Source of the DNA: JAKBCQ01 sp021807585
GTDB taxonomy: Bacteria > Planctomycetota > Planctomycetia > Isosphaerales > Isosphaeraceae
Direction: 5' to 3'
NCBI GenBank assembly: GCA_027325115.1
Contig: DAHWFG010000166.1
Location: forward strand, 1-12,446
Length of the DNA: 12,446 bases
Under the pieces are notes generated by a model. That model searched no databases. It was not told the origin of the DNA and saw nothing but the letters and a program-made list of their open reading frames with translations. Positions 1-6,498 of the stretch are shown here, in pieces. Position 1 is the first letter of the stretch, and every line of letters starts with the position of its first letter. The position numbers were made by a program, and so were the translations under genes.

Positions 1-29
1 ATCCGATGAAAGCAGTTCAATCCTTGATG

Positions 30-434
30 CTAAGTCACATATAATTCACCAGGGACGATCCGGATTGAATCGAGATCGACGTTCGTCCGTTGAACGTCTC
101 CGTCGAAATCGATAATGGAATCAAAATTTGATAGAACATAACTGTTCTTGCTCTTTTTGAAATAAATCGACGGCCCGGCGAAATCGGCGAAAAGATCCAG
201 AAGCGTCGGATTGAAGAGGATTGAATCGCGGCGTTTCCAAATCGTCGCGAGGCGGTCGGAATCTTCAGGACTCGATAACTTGATATTAGTAAAGATACGT
301 AAAAGATCAAACGCGTCGGTTTTCTCGTCGTACTTGAAGAAATCGCGTTTCTCGGTTTTCACGCAGCCGGCGCAGAGAGTCGACATTGAAAGAAGGAAGA
401 CGATGTGGAGGATTCTCGATCGGCGGGCCGACAT
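30..434 (-). CDS. Small predicted lipoprotein of unknown function, possibly 3'-truncated
   Basis: This is a 134-residue protein with no recognised function. The N-terminus is a lipoprotein signal: basic residues (SARRSR), a hydrophobic stretch (ILHIVFLLSMSTL), then a lipobox-like CAGC with the lipidated cysteine near residue 24. The mature protein is charged and mixed, with no further membrane segment. The start at 434 was preferred over an upstream in-frame start at 566 because it gives a clean signal peptide and is preceded by GAGGAG at good spacing; the longer version would overlap the phhB coding sequence. It lies 28 bp downstream of phhB on the same strand, so the two are probably co-transcribed. 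The protein ends abruptly after a strand-like segment (IRIVPGELYVT) at a TAG only 30 bases from the window edge. Open sequence resumes after the stop, so a premature stop or frameshift is possible. That it is a lipoprotein is well supported; its role is unknown. Confidence 0.7.
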   Translation of the reverse strand: MSARRSRILHIVFLLSMSTLCAGCVKTEKRDFFKYDEKTDAFDLLRIFTNIKLSSPEDSDRLATIWKRRDSILFNPTLLDLFADFAGPSIYFKKSKNSYVLSNFDSIIDFDGDVQRTNVDLDSIRIVPGELYVT

Positions 435-462
435 CGGAAATCTCCTCGAATCGCGGCGATCG

Positions 463-831
463 TTATGGTTTTTTCGCCTCGAACGGAATCGCGTCGATTT
501 TGGCGGCGAGGATGAAGTCGTTTTCCGAAAGTCCGCCGATCGCGTGTGTGGTGATTTCGATCGCAACTTCGCGGTAGCCCGTCAGGTGGAGATCGGGGTG
601 GTGCCCTTCGGCCTCGGCGAGCGCAGCGACTTCGTCAAAAAAGTGAATCGCGGTCGAAAAATTCCGCGCCTTCCATTCGCGACGAATCCGTTTGCCGTCG
701 TGCGTGACGTGCCAGCCGTCGATTTGAGCCAGCAGAGTTTCGACCTCGGCCTGGGTGAGCGGGGGAACGCCTCCCTCGCACGGAGCGCATCGTTTCCGTG
801 TCAGATCGCCACCTATCATCGCGTTCATCAT
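463..831 (-). CDS. phhB: Pterin-4a-carbinolamine dehydratase (4a-hydroxytetrahydrobiopterin dehydratase)
   Basis: This enzyme dehydrates 4a-hydroxytetrahydrobiopterin (pterin-4a-carbinolamine) to quinonoid dihydropterin, recycling the cofactor of aromatic amino acid hydroxylases; it is cytoplasmic. The family signature is complete: E73-x3-H77-H78-P79, then Y86, H96 and D105, at the spacings of the PCD motif, with H77, H78 and H96 as the expected active-site histidines. The preceding GWHV (39-42) and the FSTAIHFFDEVA helix (58-69) are also typical. The 122 residues are slightly longer than the usual 95-115 because of an N-terminal extension with two cysteines (RCAPC), common in environmental members. 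An AGGAGG lies just before the tandem ATG codons at 831 and 828; its spacing suits the second ATG or the one at 819 better than the first. No aromatic amino acid hydroxylase gene is in the window. It probably heads a two-gene unit with the downstream lipoprotein. Confidence 0.95.
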   Translation of the reverse strand: MMNAMIGGDLTRKRCAPCEGGVPPLTQAEVETLLAQIDGWHVTHDGKRIRREWKARNFSTAIHFFDEVAALAEAEGHHPDLHLTGYREVAIEITTHAIGGLSENDFILAAKIDAIPFEAKKP

Positions 832-868
832 CGCCTCCTTCGTCGATCGGATCGATCACCACAAAGGC

Positions 869-874
869 ATTGTA
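869..874 (-). promoter_or_regulatory. Candidate -10 box for the phhB unit
   Basis: The minus strand reads TACAAT here, one mismatch from the sigma70 -10 consensus, 38 bases before the first phhB ATG; this would give a leader of about 30 nt. No good TTGACA-like -35 box is visible 16-18 bases upstream, so the call rests on one hexamer and its position. Confidence 0.3.
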
Positions 875-1029
875 TGCGAAATCGGCTCGTCATGGTATCG
901 CGATCAAAAGATTCGGAATCGCTCGATCGAGCTTTGAGATTGAACGAGATCAAAGGGTTGAGGTTGACGAAACCGCCGAATTGAACGATACCAACGGCCG
1001 ATTATTTCCAGTGTCGGGGGTCGACCGTC

Positions 1030-2055
1030 ATGCGTGTGCGGATCGTTCGCCTGGTTTTCGCGAGTTCGGGGATCATCGCGGCGATCGCCGCGGCGCAGGG
1101 TTGCGCGACGACGAATTCGGCGTCGTCGAGCCTGTTGCCGACCGCTTATCAAACACGCGTCGGTCCCTATCTGGCGCATACGACGAAGCCTCTCGAAGCC
1201 GATTCTGCCGAAATCGTCGCGCTCACCGGAGTCGAGGACGAGCTGGGGGCGATTCTCGCCGAAAAATTCCCCACCGACGCTCAGCCGATCGAGGTGTACG
1301 TGCTCAAAGATAAAGAAAGTTATGAGCACTATCTTAGATATCATCATCCCGATTTGCCGTACCGCCGCGCGTTTTTTGTGGGGGAGGGTGAACGAGGCGT
1401 GATTTACACGTTCTCGGGGGAGAATCTGGGGGTGGATTTGCGGCACGAGGCGACTCATGCGCTCTTGCACGCGCGAACTCCGGCGATACCCGCGTGGCTT
1501 GACGAGGGGCTTGCCGAGTATCTGGAATCCCCCGACTCTCCTCGGAGCGAAACTCCCGAACATCTCGCTCCGATGCCCGCCGAGACGATGCAGGGGAATC
1601 CTCCCGATCTTGCGAGGCTCGAACGAATGGCGGATTCGCGCGAGATGACGAAAAACGATTACCAGGAGGCGTGGCTCTGGGTTCATTATCTGCTGGGATC
1701 ATCCGACGCGAGTCGATCGGCGCTCCTTGGTTATCTGAAAGATCTCGAATCAAAACGATCCGTCGGCCAGATCCCGCCGATTTCGTCCCGCGTTCCCAAA
1801 GAGTCGCTCACGATTGAGAAAGTGATGCTCTATATGGGAACGTTACGTGAGCGCGCGTCGCGGCCGAGCGATTCCGCGGCGCAGGTCTCGGGAACGAAAG
1901 CCGTTTCGGGATCGACGGCGAGGAGCGTAAAATCCGAGCGAACCGACGCGTCGTTGTGGGATCGAATTCAAACGGCTTTATCGCTCGATCGCCGCGGCGG
2001 ATCGAAAGACGGCCGGACGTCCGTCAAACCGACGTCGTCATCCCCTGGAGGTTGA
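1030..2055 (+). CDS. Lipoprotein with gluzincin-type (peptidase MA-like) zinc metalloprotease domain
   Basis: This is a 341-residue predicted exported, lipid-anchored protein with a zinc peptidase signature. Residues 1-25 form a signal peptide (MRVRIVRL, then a hydrophobic run) ending in AAQGC, so C25 is the likely lipidated residue. The core carries RHEATHALLH with H139-E140-x-x-H143, followed by PAWLDEGLAEYLE (residues 154-166), where E159 is the expected third zinc ligand. This HExxH...W-L-x-E-G-x-A pattern is characteristic of the peptidase MA/gluzincin superfamily. Upstream, residues 85-130 (IEVYVLKDKESYEHY...GVIYTFSG) match the usual beta-rich region before the active site. The last ~65 residues are Ser/Arg/Lys-rich, low in complexity and probably disordered. 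It sits 124 bp before the first glycosyltransferase on the same strand. Activity on envelope proteins is a guess; a direct role in glycan synthesis is not evident. Proteolytic activity is inferred from motif only. Confidence 0.85.
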   Translation: MRVRIVRLVFASSGIIAAIAAAQGCATTNSASSSLLPTAYQTRVGPYLAHTTKPLEADSAEIVALTGVEDELGAILAEKFPTDAQPIEVYVLKDKESYEHYLRYHHPDLPYRRAFFVGEGERGVIYTFSGENLGVDLRHEATHALLHARTPAIPAWLDEGLAEYLESPDSPRSETPEHLAPMPAETMQGNPPDLARLERMADSREMTKNDYQEAWLWVHYLLGSSDASRSALLGYLKDLESKRSVGQIPPISSRVPKESLTIEKVMLYMGTLRERASRPSDSAAQVSGTKAVSGSTARSVKSERTDASLWDRIQTALSLDRRGGSKDGRTSVKPTSSSPGG

Positions 2056-2098
2056 ACCGTCGAGCGCGATCGACCACGATCGAATCAAAAAATGGCGA

Positions 2099-2124
2099 GG
2101 GATCGATTGATCTTGCGCGATCCC
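2099..2124. repeat. Inverted repeat in the spacer between the metallolipoprotein and GT2 genes
   Basis: GGGATCG (2099-2105) and CGATCCC (2118-2124) form perfect 7-bp arms around a 12-nt loop. No T-tract follows on the plus strand, so this is not a convincing intrinsic terminator. The words are common in this DNA, which lowers its significance. Confidence 0.4.
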
Positions 2125-2127
2125 AAA

Positions 2128-2155
2128 CTCGATCGAGCCCGATCGCTCGATCGAG
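2128..2155. repeat. Pair of CTCGATCGAG palindromes, 18 bp apart
   Basis: The perfect 10-bp palindrome CTCGATCGAG occurs at 2128-2137 and 2146-2155. The homology continues as a direct repeat (CTCGATCGAGCC). The pair lies 25 bp before the GT2 start codon, a plausible place for an operator. However, GATCG-type words are enriched throughout the window, so chance is a serious alternative. Confidence 0.4.
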
Positions 2156-2179
2156 CCGATATCCGATGAGGCCGATCGC

Positions 2180-3397
2180 ATGGATGCGACGAACGCACGC
2201 GAGCACGAACCGATCGACGATCACGAGGTCGTTTACGAACGACGATCGCACGACCGCGGCGACCCCGCCGCGACCGTGATTGTAACATTATATAATTATG
2301 AAAAATATATAGAAGAATGTCTTAATTCCGTTTATCTTCAGACCGCGGTGGAATTGGATTTGATCGTCGTCGACGATCGGTCGAAGGACGGATCGGTCGA
2401 TCGAGCCGCGGCGTGGATGAGGTCGCATGGGCGAAGGTTTCGCCGTGTTCTGTTGGTGCGGAACCGAGTGAATCGGGGTTTGGCGCGGGCTCGCAATCGC
2501 GCGTTCGAGATCGCCACGACCGATTACGTTTTCGTCCTCGACGCCGACAACTCGATTTACCCGCGGTGTGTTGCAACGTTGACCGACGCTCTCGATCGAT
2601 GTAACGCGAGCTTTGCATACTGTTATCTCGAAAAGTTTGGAGTGGAATCGGGGCTCTTAAGCGACCGGCCCTGGGATCTCGACGCGTTGAAGAGCGGCAA
2701 TTACATCGACGCGATGGCGCTCGTACGACGCTCGACATGGCGCGACATCGGCGGGTATTCGACCGACATGGGGGCGATGGGATTCGAGGATTACGAGTTC
2801 TGGCTCAAAATCGCCGAACGCGGCGGATACGGCGCGCACGTACCCGAAATCCTGGCGCGATATCGCGTCCATTTCCAATCGATGCTCAATACCGAGACAA
2901 GACGAAAAGAATCGCTTTTATGGGATTATCTTGAACAAAAACATCGAGGGCTCGTCCGCCCCGTCGTCGAGCCCGAACGGCGCAAATACGACTCGGATCG
3001 GCTGACTCTCGTATGCGATCGCTCTCGGCTCGAACGAGCCGAGGACGGATCGATCGCGATCGACCTTCGGGGACGCGCCGCGGCGCGGTTCGGCGTCCGT
3101 CGCGTTGAGATCCATATTGATGGAAAACTTTATGATATTGCTCGTTACGGCGATCGACGTCCCGATCCGACCGATCCTTATCGTCCGTCCGCGCCGTGCG
3201 GTTTCGCGTATCGGCTTACGATCGACCCGTGCGGTCCGCCGAACGAAGTCGTGATCCGTGCGATCGGGCTTTCGGGAAGGAGCGTCGAGCTTCGAGGTCG
3301 ACCCGCGCCGATCGCGCGGCGCGACGACCTCGACGCGTGGACGATCGCTTTCGAAGGAGGGATCGTCGAGAGTCGAGGAGTTCAAGCCGTCGCGTGA
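2180..3397 (+). CDS. Family 2 glycosyltransferase with C-terminal beta-rich domain
   Basis: This is a 405-residue GT-A fold transferase that should move a sugar from a nucleotide-sugar donor to a growing glycan in the cytoplasm; no membrane segment is visible. The GT2 landmarks are in order: the N-terminal strand and helix VIVTLYNYEKYIEECLNSV (33-51), IVVDDRSKDGS (62-72), RGLARARNRAFE (99-110), the metal-binding DAD at 121-123, and the acceptor/base region GFEDYEFWLKIAERG (201-215). After the ~240-residue GT2 core, residues 270-385 look beta-rich (VRRVEIHIDGKLYDIARYG, then PDPTDPYRP) and resemble accessory modules at the ends of other polysaccharide glycosyltransferases. The start is weakly supported by an AGG upstream. 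It precedes the CgeB-like gene by 79 bp on the same strand. Donor and acceptor cannot be deduced. Codons at the N-terminal motif are strikingly AT-rich compared with the rest of the gene. Confidence 0.88.
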   Translation: MDATNAREHEPIDDHEVVYERRSHDRGDPAATVIVTLYNYEKYIEECLNSVYLQTAVELDLIVVDDRSKDGSVDRAAAWMRSHGRRFRRVLLVRNRVNRGLARARNRAFEIATTDYVFVLDADNSIYPRCVATLTDALDRCNASFAYCYLEKFGVESGLLSDRPWDLDALKSGNYIDAMALVRRSTWRDIGGYSTDMGAMGFEDYEFWLKIAERGGYGAHVPEILARYRVHFQSMLNTETRRKESLLWDYLEQKHRGLVRPVVEPERRKYDSDRLTLVCDRSRLERAEDGSIAIDLRGRAAARFGVRRVEIHIDGKLYDIARYGDRRPDPTDPYRPSAPCGFAYRLTIDPCGPPNEVVIRAIGLSGRSVELRGRPAPIARRDDLDAWTIAFEGGIVESRGVQAVA

Positions 3398-3476
3398 TCC
3401 AAGAAGAGATCATAAACGGATTGCGACCGCGACGCTCAGGCAATTAAAAATATATGAATATAGAGAATTAACAAGA

Positions 3477-5225
3477 ATGAATGTTCAATATTATGACGAT
3501 GAATCGAGGTCGGCGCGACGCATCGCCGCGGACGAGGAAGAGGCGCGGCGCGAGCGAATCGAGTTCGACCGCGAGCGTCGCCTGCTTTTGGCCGAGATCG
3601 CGGTCCGCGATTGGGCGATCCGCGACGAACGGAGGCGGAATCGCGAGTACGCCGAGGTTTGCGAATGGTTGCGGACCGCCCCGCGAAGCCGAACGGCGCC
3701 TCCCGAATCGGCGATCGTCACGCCGAGCCTGACATACGCGTTGCGAATCGCGTCGCTCGCCGATCGACTCTTTCCGCTCGATTCGCGGCGTCGACAAACT
3801 GCGAAGAATCTGTTTCAGTCGAGTCGACGCTTCCTGTTCCTTCCCAAAGCGATGATTCGTCGTGCGATCGCGTTCGTTCGCGCGTTGAGAAACGTTCGAC
3901 GCGACGATCCGCCGGCCGCTTCAAGGTCGGATGAAAGCAAAAATCAATATAATCAATTATGTAATGAATCAATTAAGTCATCAAGTTTAGAGCGGCGTTG
4001 GATCGACGTCGAAGATGCTCCGTCGCGGCGGCTTCGAATCGACGACGAAGGGTCGGCTTCTCCTTCGCTCGCCTCGCGAACGAACTTGATCTCGAGTCCT
4101 CACGGCGCCTCGATCGCGGCCGTTCCGCGCGACGATCGAACGGAGTCGTTCGTCGTCCTGGCGAGTTCCGCGGGGAATTATTTCTTCGGCGAGATTCGCG
4201 ATTTACTCGTCGCGGGGCTTCGCGAATCGGGCTTCGCGGCGCGATCGGGAGACGAGAACGATTTTCACGACGCGACGAACGATCGCCGCGTGATCATCGC
4301 TCCACACGAGTTCTTTTATTTGGGTATAGGCGCATCTTTGCGCGATTCGCCGCGGCTCGGCAAGGCGATTCTGGTAAATACGGAGCAGCCCGCTACGGTT
4401 TGGTTCGCCAGGGCGCTGCCGTTGCTTCGATCCGCGGGAGCGGTTTGGGATATCGACTCGGAAACCGCGGCTCGGTTGCGATCGATGCGAATCACGAGCG
4501 AACATCTTCCGCTCGGATATGCGGCGAGCTTCGCTCCGTACGAGAGTTGCGGCGCACTCCCCGAGACCGACGCCACACGACGGCTCGATCCCGCGATCCG
4601 ATCGGCTGAGGCGGCGAACCGTTCGCTCCATGAGCGGCCGATCGACGTGCTTTTCGTGGGGGGAAAAACGCCGAGGCGTGAGGAGCTCTTCGCCGCCGCG
4701 GCGCCGATTCTGGCCGATTACCACTGTTATTTACATATATCTGTATTAGATTGTCCTCATATTCCGGGATCGACGACGGCGATGAACACCGAGACGGCGA
4801 TCGGGTTGTCGCGTCGAGCTCGGGTGCTTCTGAACGTGCATCGCGGCGACGATCGTTATTTTGAGTGGCATCGGATTGTGCTCCACGGTTTATGGCAAGG
4901 GACGCTTGTGATCACCGAGCCGAGCGGGGCGGCGCCGCCGTTTCGGTCGGGGCTCGATTACGTGGAGGCCGAGCCCGAACGGATGGCGTCGGTTTTGCGT
5001 TATTATTTGAGCGATCCCGAAGGAATGGAGCGGGGCGCCGAGATCGCGCGCTCGGGTCGGGAAACGTTGATTCGGGAATGCGTTCTGGCGGATGTCGTCG
5101 CGGGGCTCGTCGCGAAACTTTGGGCGACCGAGCGAGGGGGGTCGAAGATCGACGTTCCCTTGATCAAGCATGCGGCGATGCGATTGGGTCGATCGCGATC
5201 GTCGCGGGGATCACGGCGCTCGTGA
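3477..5225 (+). CDS. Predicted CgeB-like GT-B glycosyltransferase with N-terminal coiled coil
   Basis: This is a 582-residue protein. Residues ~8-65 are very rich in Arg/Glu/Ala with heptad-like spacing (RRIAADEEEARRERIEF... RRRNREYAEVCEWLR), a likely coiled coil. A basic linker of ~150 residues follows, including LTYALRIASLADRLFPL, a helix of a type seen next to glycosyltransferase domains. From about residue 225 there is a GT-B-like domain: FVVLASSAGNYFFGEIRDLL, VIIAPHEFFYLG, AILVNTEQPAT, PIDVLFVGGKTPRREELF, then the C-terminal donor-binding region VLLNVHRGDDRYFEWHRIV and GLWQGTLVITEPS. That arrangement matches the CgeB/Glyco_trans_1_2 type of group 1 transferases. The open frame extends upstream into the previous gene, but 3477 is the first ATG after that gene ends. 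The Shine-Dalgarno sequence is weak and the start region is unusually AT-rich, so the start is uncertain. The family call is moderate; the sugar is unknown. Confidence 0.75.
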   Translation: MNVQYYDDESRSARRIAADEEEARRERIEFDRERRLLLAEIAVRDWAIRDERRRNREYAEVCEWLRTAPRSRTAPPESAIVTPSLTYALRIASLADRLFPLDSRRRQTAKNLFQSSRRFLFLPKAMIRRAIAFVRALRNVRRDDPPAASRSDESKNQYNQLCNESIKSSSLERRWIDVEDAPSRRLRIDDEGSASPSLASRTNLISSPHGASIAAVPRDDRTESFVVLASSAGNYFFGEIRDLLVAGLRESGFAARSGDENDFHDATNDRRVIIAPHEFFYLGIGASLRDSPRLGKAILVNTEQPATVWFARALPLLRSAGAVWDIDSETAARLRSMRITSEHLPLGYAASFAPYESCGALPETDATRRLDPAIRSAEAANRSLHERPIDVLFVGGKTPRREELFAAAAPILADYHCYLHISVLDCPHIPGSTTAMNTETAIGLSRRARVLLNVHRGDDRYFEWHRIVLHGLWQGTLVITEPSGAAPPFRSGLDYVEAEPERMASVLRYYLSDPEGMERGAEIARSGRETLIRECVLADVVAGLVAKLWATERGGSKIDVPLIKHAAMRLGRSRSSRGSRRS

Positions 5226-5274
5226 TCCTAAGAGTGTGGTGATATGAATTGAAATCGATGGATTCGAGGCGAAA

Positions 5275-6360
5275 ATGGATTTCACCGGAGAACGCTACAT
5301 ACCCGAGCTCGATTGGCCCGAGATCTCTTACGAGCATTGGCACCGCTATATGCTCGCCGAGACGCTCGCCGAGGGGAAAACCGTGCTCGACGTCGCGTGC
5401 GGCGAGGGATACGGCGCGAGCCGGCTGGCGCGGAGGGCGAGCCGCGTCGTCGGGGTCGACATCAGCGCCGAGGCGATCGCGCACGCGCGGTCGGCTTACG
5501 GCGCGGCGAATATCGATTTTATCGAGGGCTCGGCCGATCGCCTGCCGATCGAGGGAGAGGCGATTTTCGATCTCGTCACTTCGTTTGAAACGATTGAGCA
5601 TATACCCGAAGACGCGCAGGTTCGTTTTCTCGACGAGATCAAACGCGTGATCAAGCCGACCGGGGCGTGCGTCGTCTCGAGTCCAAATAAATATGAATAT
5701 TCGGATAAAAACAATACTAAAAATCCTTATCATCTCAAAGAGTTTCAGGTCGACGAGTTTATGGATTTCATGCGACGGCGTTTTCGCTTCGTCGAGGCTC
5801 TCGGCCAGCGGGTTTATCCCGTTTCGTACCTCTGGCCGCTCGCGCCCGCGCGAGCCGAGGGGCCGATGATCGAGCATCAGATCGAGTTCGATCGAGGCGC
5901 GTTCAAGCCCGTCGAACAAAATGAAAAGGCGTGTTTGTATGTGATTGTGATCGCCTCCGACGCGCCGATCGTTCCGCTCGCGGGGTCGATTTTGGTCGAT
6001 ATCTCGTCGCGCGCGGTCAACGCCAGGCTCGGCGAGGTGATGTCGCTTAAGCACGACGTCGAACAGCTTTACGGGCACATCGCCCGCGCCATGAACGAGA
6101 TCGAAAGGCTCAATCGCGAATGCGAATCGCACCGCGCCGAACTCGAAGCCGAACGGATCGCGCATCAATCGGCGAAAGTGATCGTCGACGAGTTCGAGCG
6201 GCTCTCGCTTCTCAAAGAACGACGCGTCGTCGGCGCGCGGTTCGACGCCGTCTCGCTGCGACACGAAAACGAACTCCTCCGCGAGGAACTCAACAAAGTT
6301 TACGCGAGTAAATCATGGAAGATTGTTCATCATGTAAAGTCGATGCTGCGTCGGGCGTGA
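5275..6360 (+). CDS. Class I SAM methyltransferase with C-terminal coiled coil and basic amphipathic tail
   Basis: This is a 361-residue predicted S-adenosylmethionine-dependent methyltransferase, probably methylating a sugar or capping the glycan of this locus. The N-terminal FTGERYIPELDWPEISYEHWHRY (3-25) is typical of methyltransferases in polysaccharide clusters. Motif I is intact (VLDVACGEGYGA, 37-48), followed by VVGVDIS (58-64), motif IV FDLVTSFETIEHIPED (98-113) and ACVVSSPNKYEYSD (131-144). From about residue 250 the chain becomes a long helical segment with heptads (VMSLKHDVEQLYGHIARAMNEI... NRECESHRAELEAER... LRHENELLREELNKVY). It ends in SKSWKIVHHVKSMLRRA, a basic amphipathic tail also typical of glycosyltransferases. 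The start has GAGGCGAAA before it. It lies 49 bp after the CgeB-like gene. The architecture resembles E. coli WbdD (methyltransferase, coiled coil, membrane-binding tail) but no kinase domain is seen. The chemistry is secure; substrate and ruler function are inference. Confidence 0.88.
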   Translation: MDFTGERYIPELDWPEISYEHWHRYMLAETLAEGKTVLDVACGEGYGASRLARRASRVVGVDISAEAIAHARSAYGAANIDFIEGSADRLPIEGEAIFDLVTSFETIEHIPEDAQVRFLDEIKRVIKPTGACVVSSPNKYEYSDKNNTKNPYHLKEFQVDEFMDFMRRRFRFVEALGQRVYPVSYLWPLAPARAEGPMIEHQIEFDRGAFKPVEQNEKACLYVIVIASDAPIVPLAGSILVDISSRAVNARLGEVMSLKHDVEQLYGHIARAMNEIERLNRECESHRAELEAERIAHQSAKVIVDEFERLSLLKERRVVGARFDAVSLRHENELLREELNKVYASKSWKIVHHVKSMLRRA

Positions 6361-6445
6361 ACCGTTCGCCCCGTGAATCGAGCCGAGATGATCGTTCGGA
6401 ATCGAGAATCGTCGAGTCGATCGATCGCGTCGAACTTCGACGGTT

Positions 6446-6467
6446 CCGCGACCCCGCGCGGTTTTAT
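6446..6467 (+). terminator. Weak candidate intrinsic terminator after the methyltransferase gene
   Basis: CCGCG (6446-6450) and CGCGG (6457-6461) can form a 5-bp GC stem around a 6-nt loop, followed directly by TTTTAT. It lies 86 bp after the plus-strand stop, inside the convergent gap with the sulfotransferase gene. The short stem makes this tentative. A second hairpin, CGTCGAA-C-TTCGACG at 6428-6442, lies just upstream. Confidence 0.35.
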
Positions 6468-6498
6468 CGGATGATCACGATTATTCTCTTCCACGGAA

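Noticed and set aside
964..990. Possible promoter for the metalloprotease lipoprotein (TTGACG at 964)
   Set aside because: No acceptable -10 box lies at 16-18 bp; GATACC and TATTTC nearby are poor matches.
904..1686. 260-codon minus-strand open frame opposite the metalloprotease lipoprotein
   Set aside because: It is Arg/Ser-rich shadow sequence with no SD sequence; the plus-strand gene has a signal peptide and a complete HExxH...E motif.
2099..2124. Inverted repeat GGGATCG/CGATCCC considered as a terminator of the metallolipoprotein gene
   Set aside because: The loop is 12 nt, the stem is 7 bp and no T-run follows, so it is listed only as a repeat.
5164..6264. 366-codon open frame on the minus strand opposite the coiled-coil methyltransferase
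   Set aside because: It is the mirror of a confidently identified gene. TCG/CGA/GAC/GTC codons leave few stops on the opposite strand, and the product has no recognisable motif.
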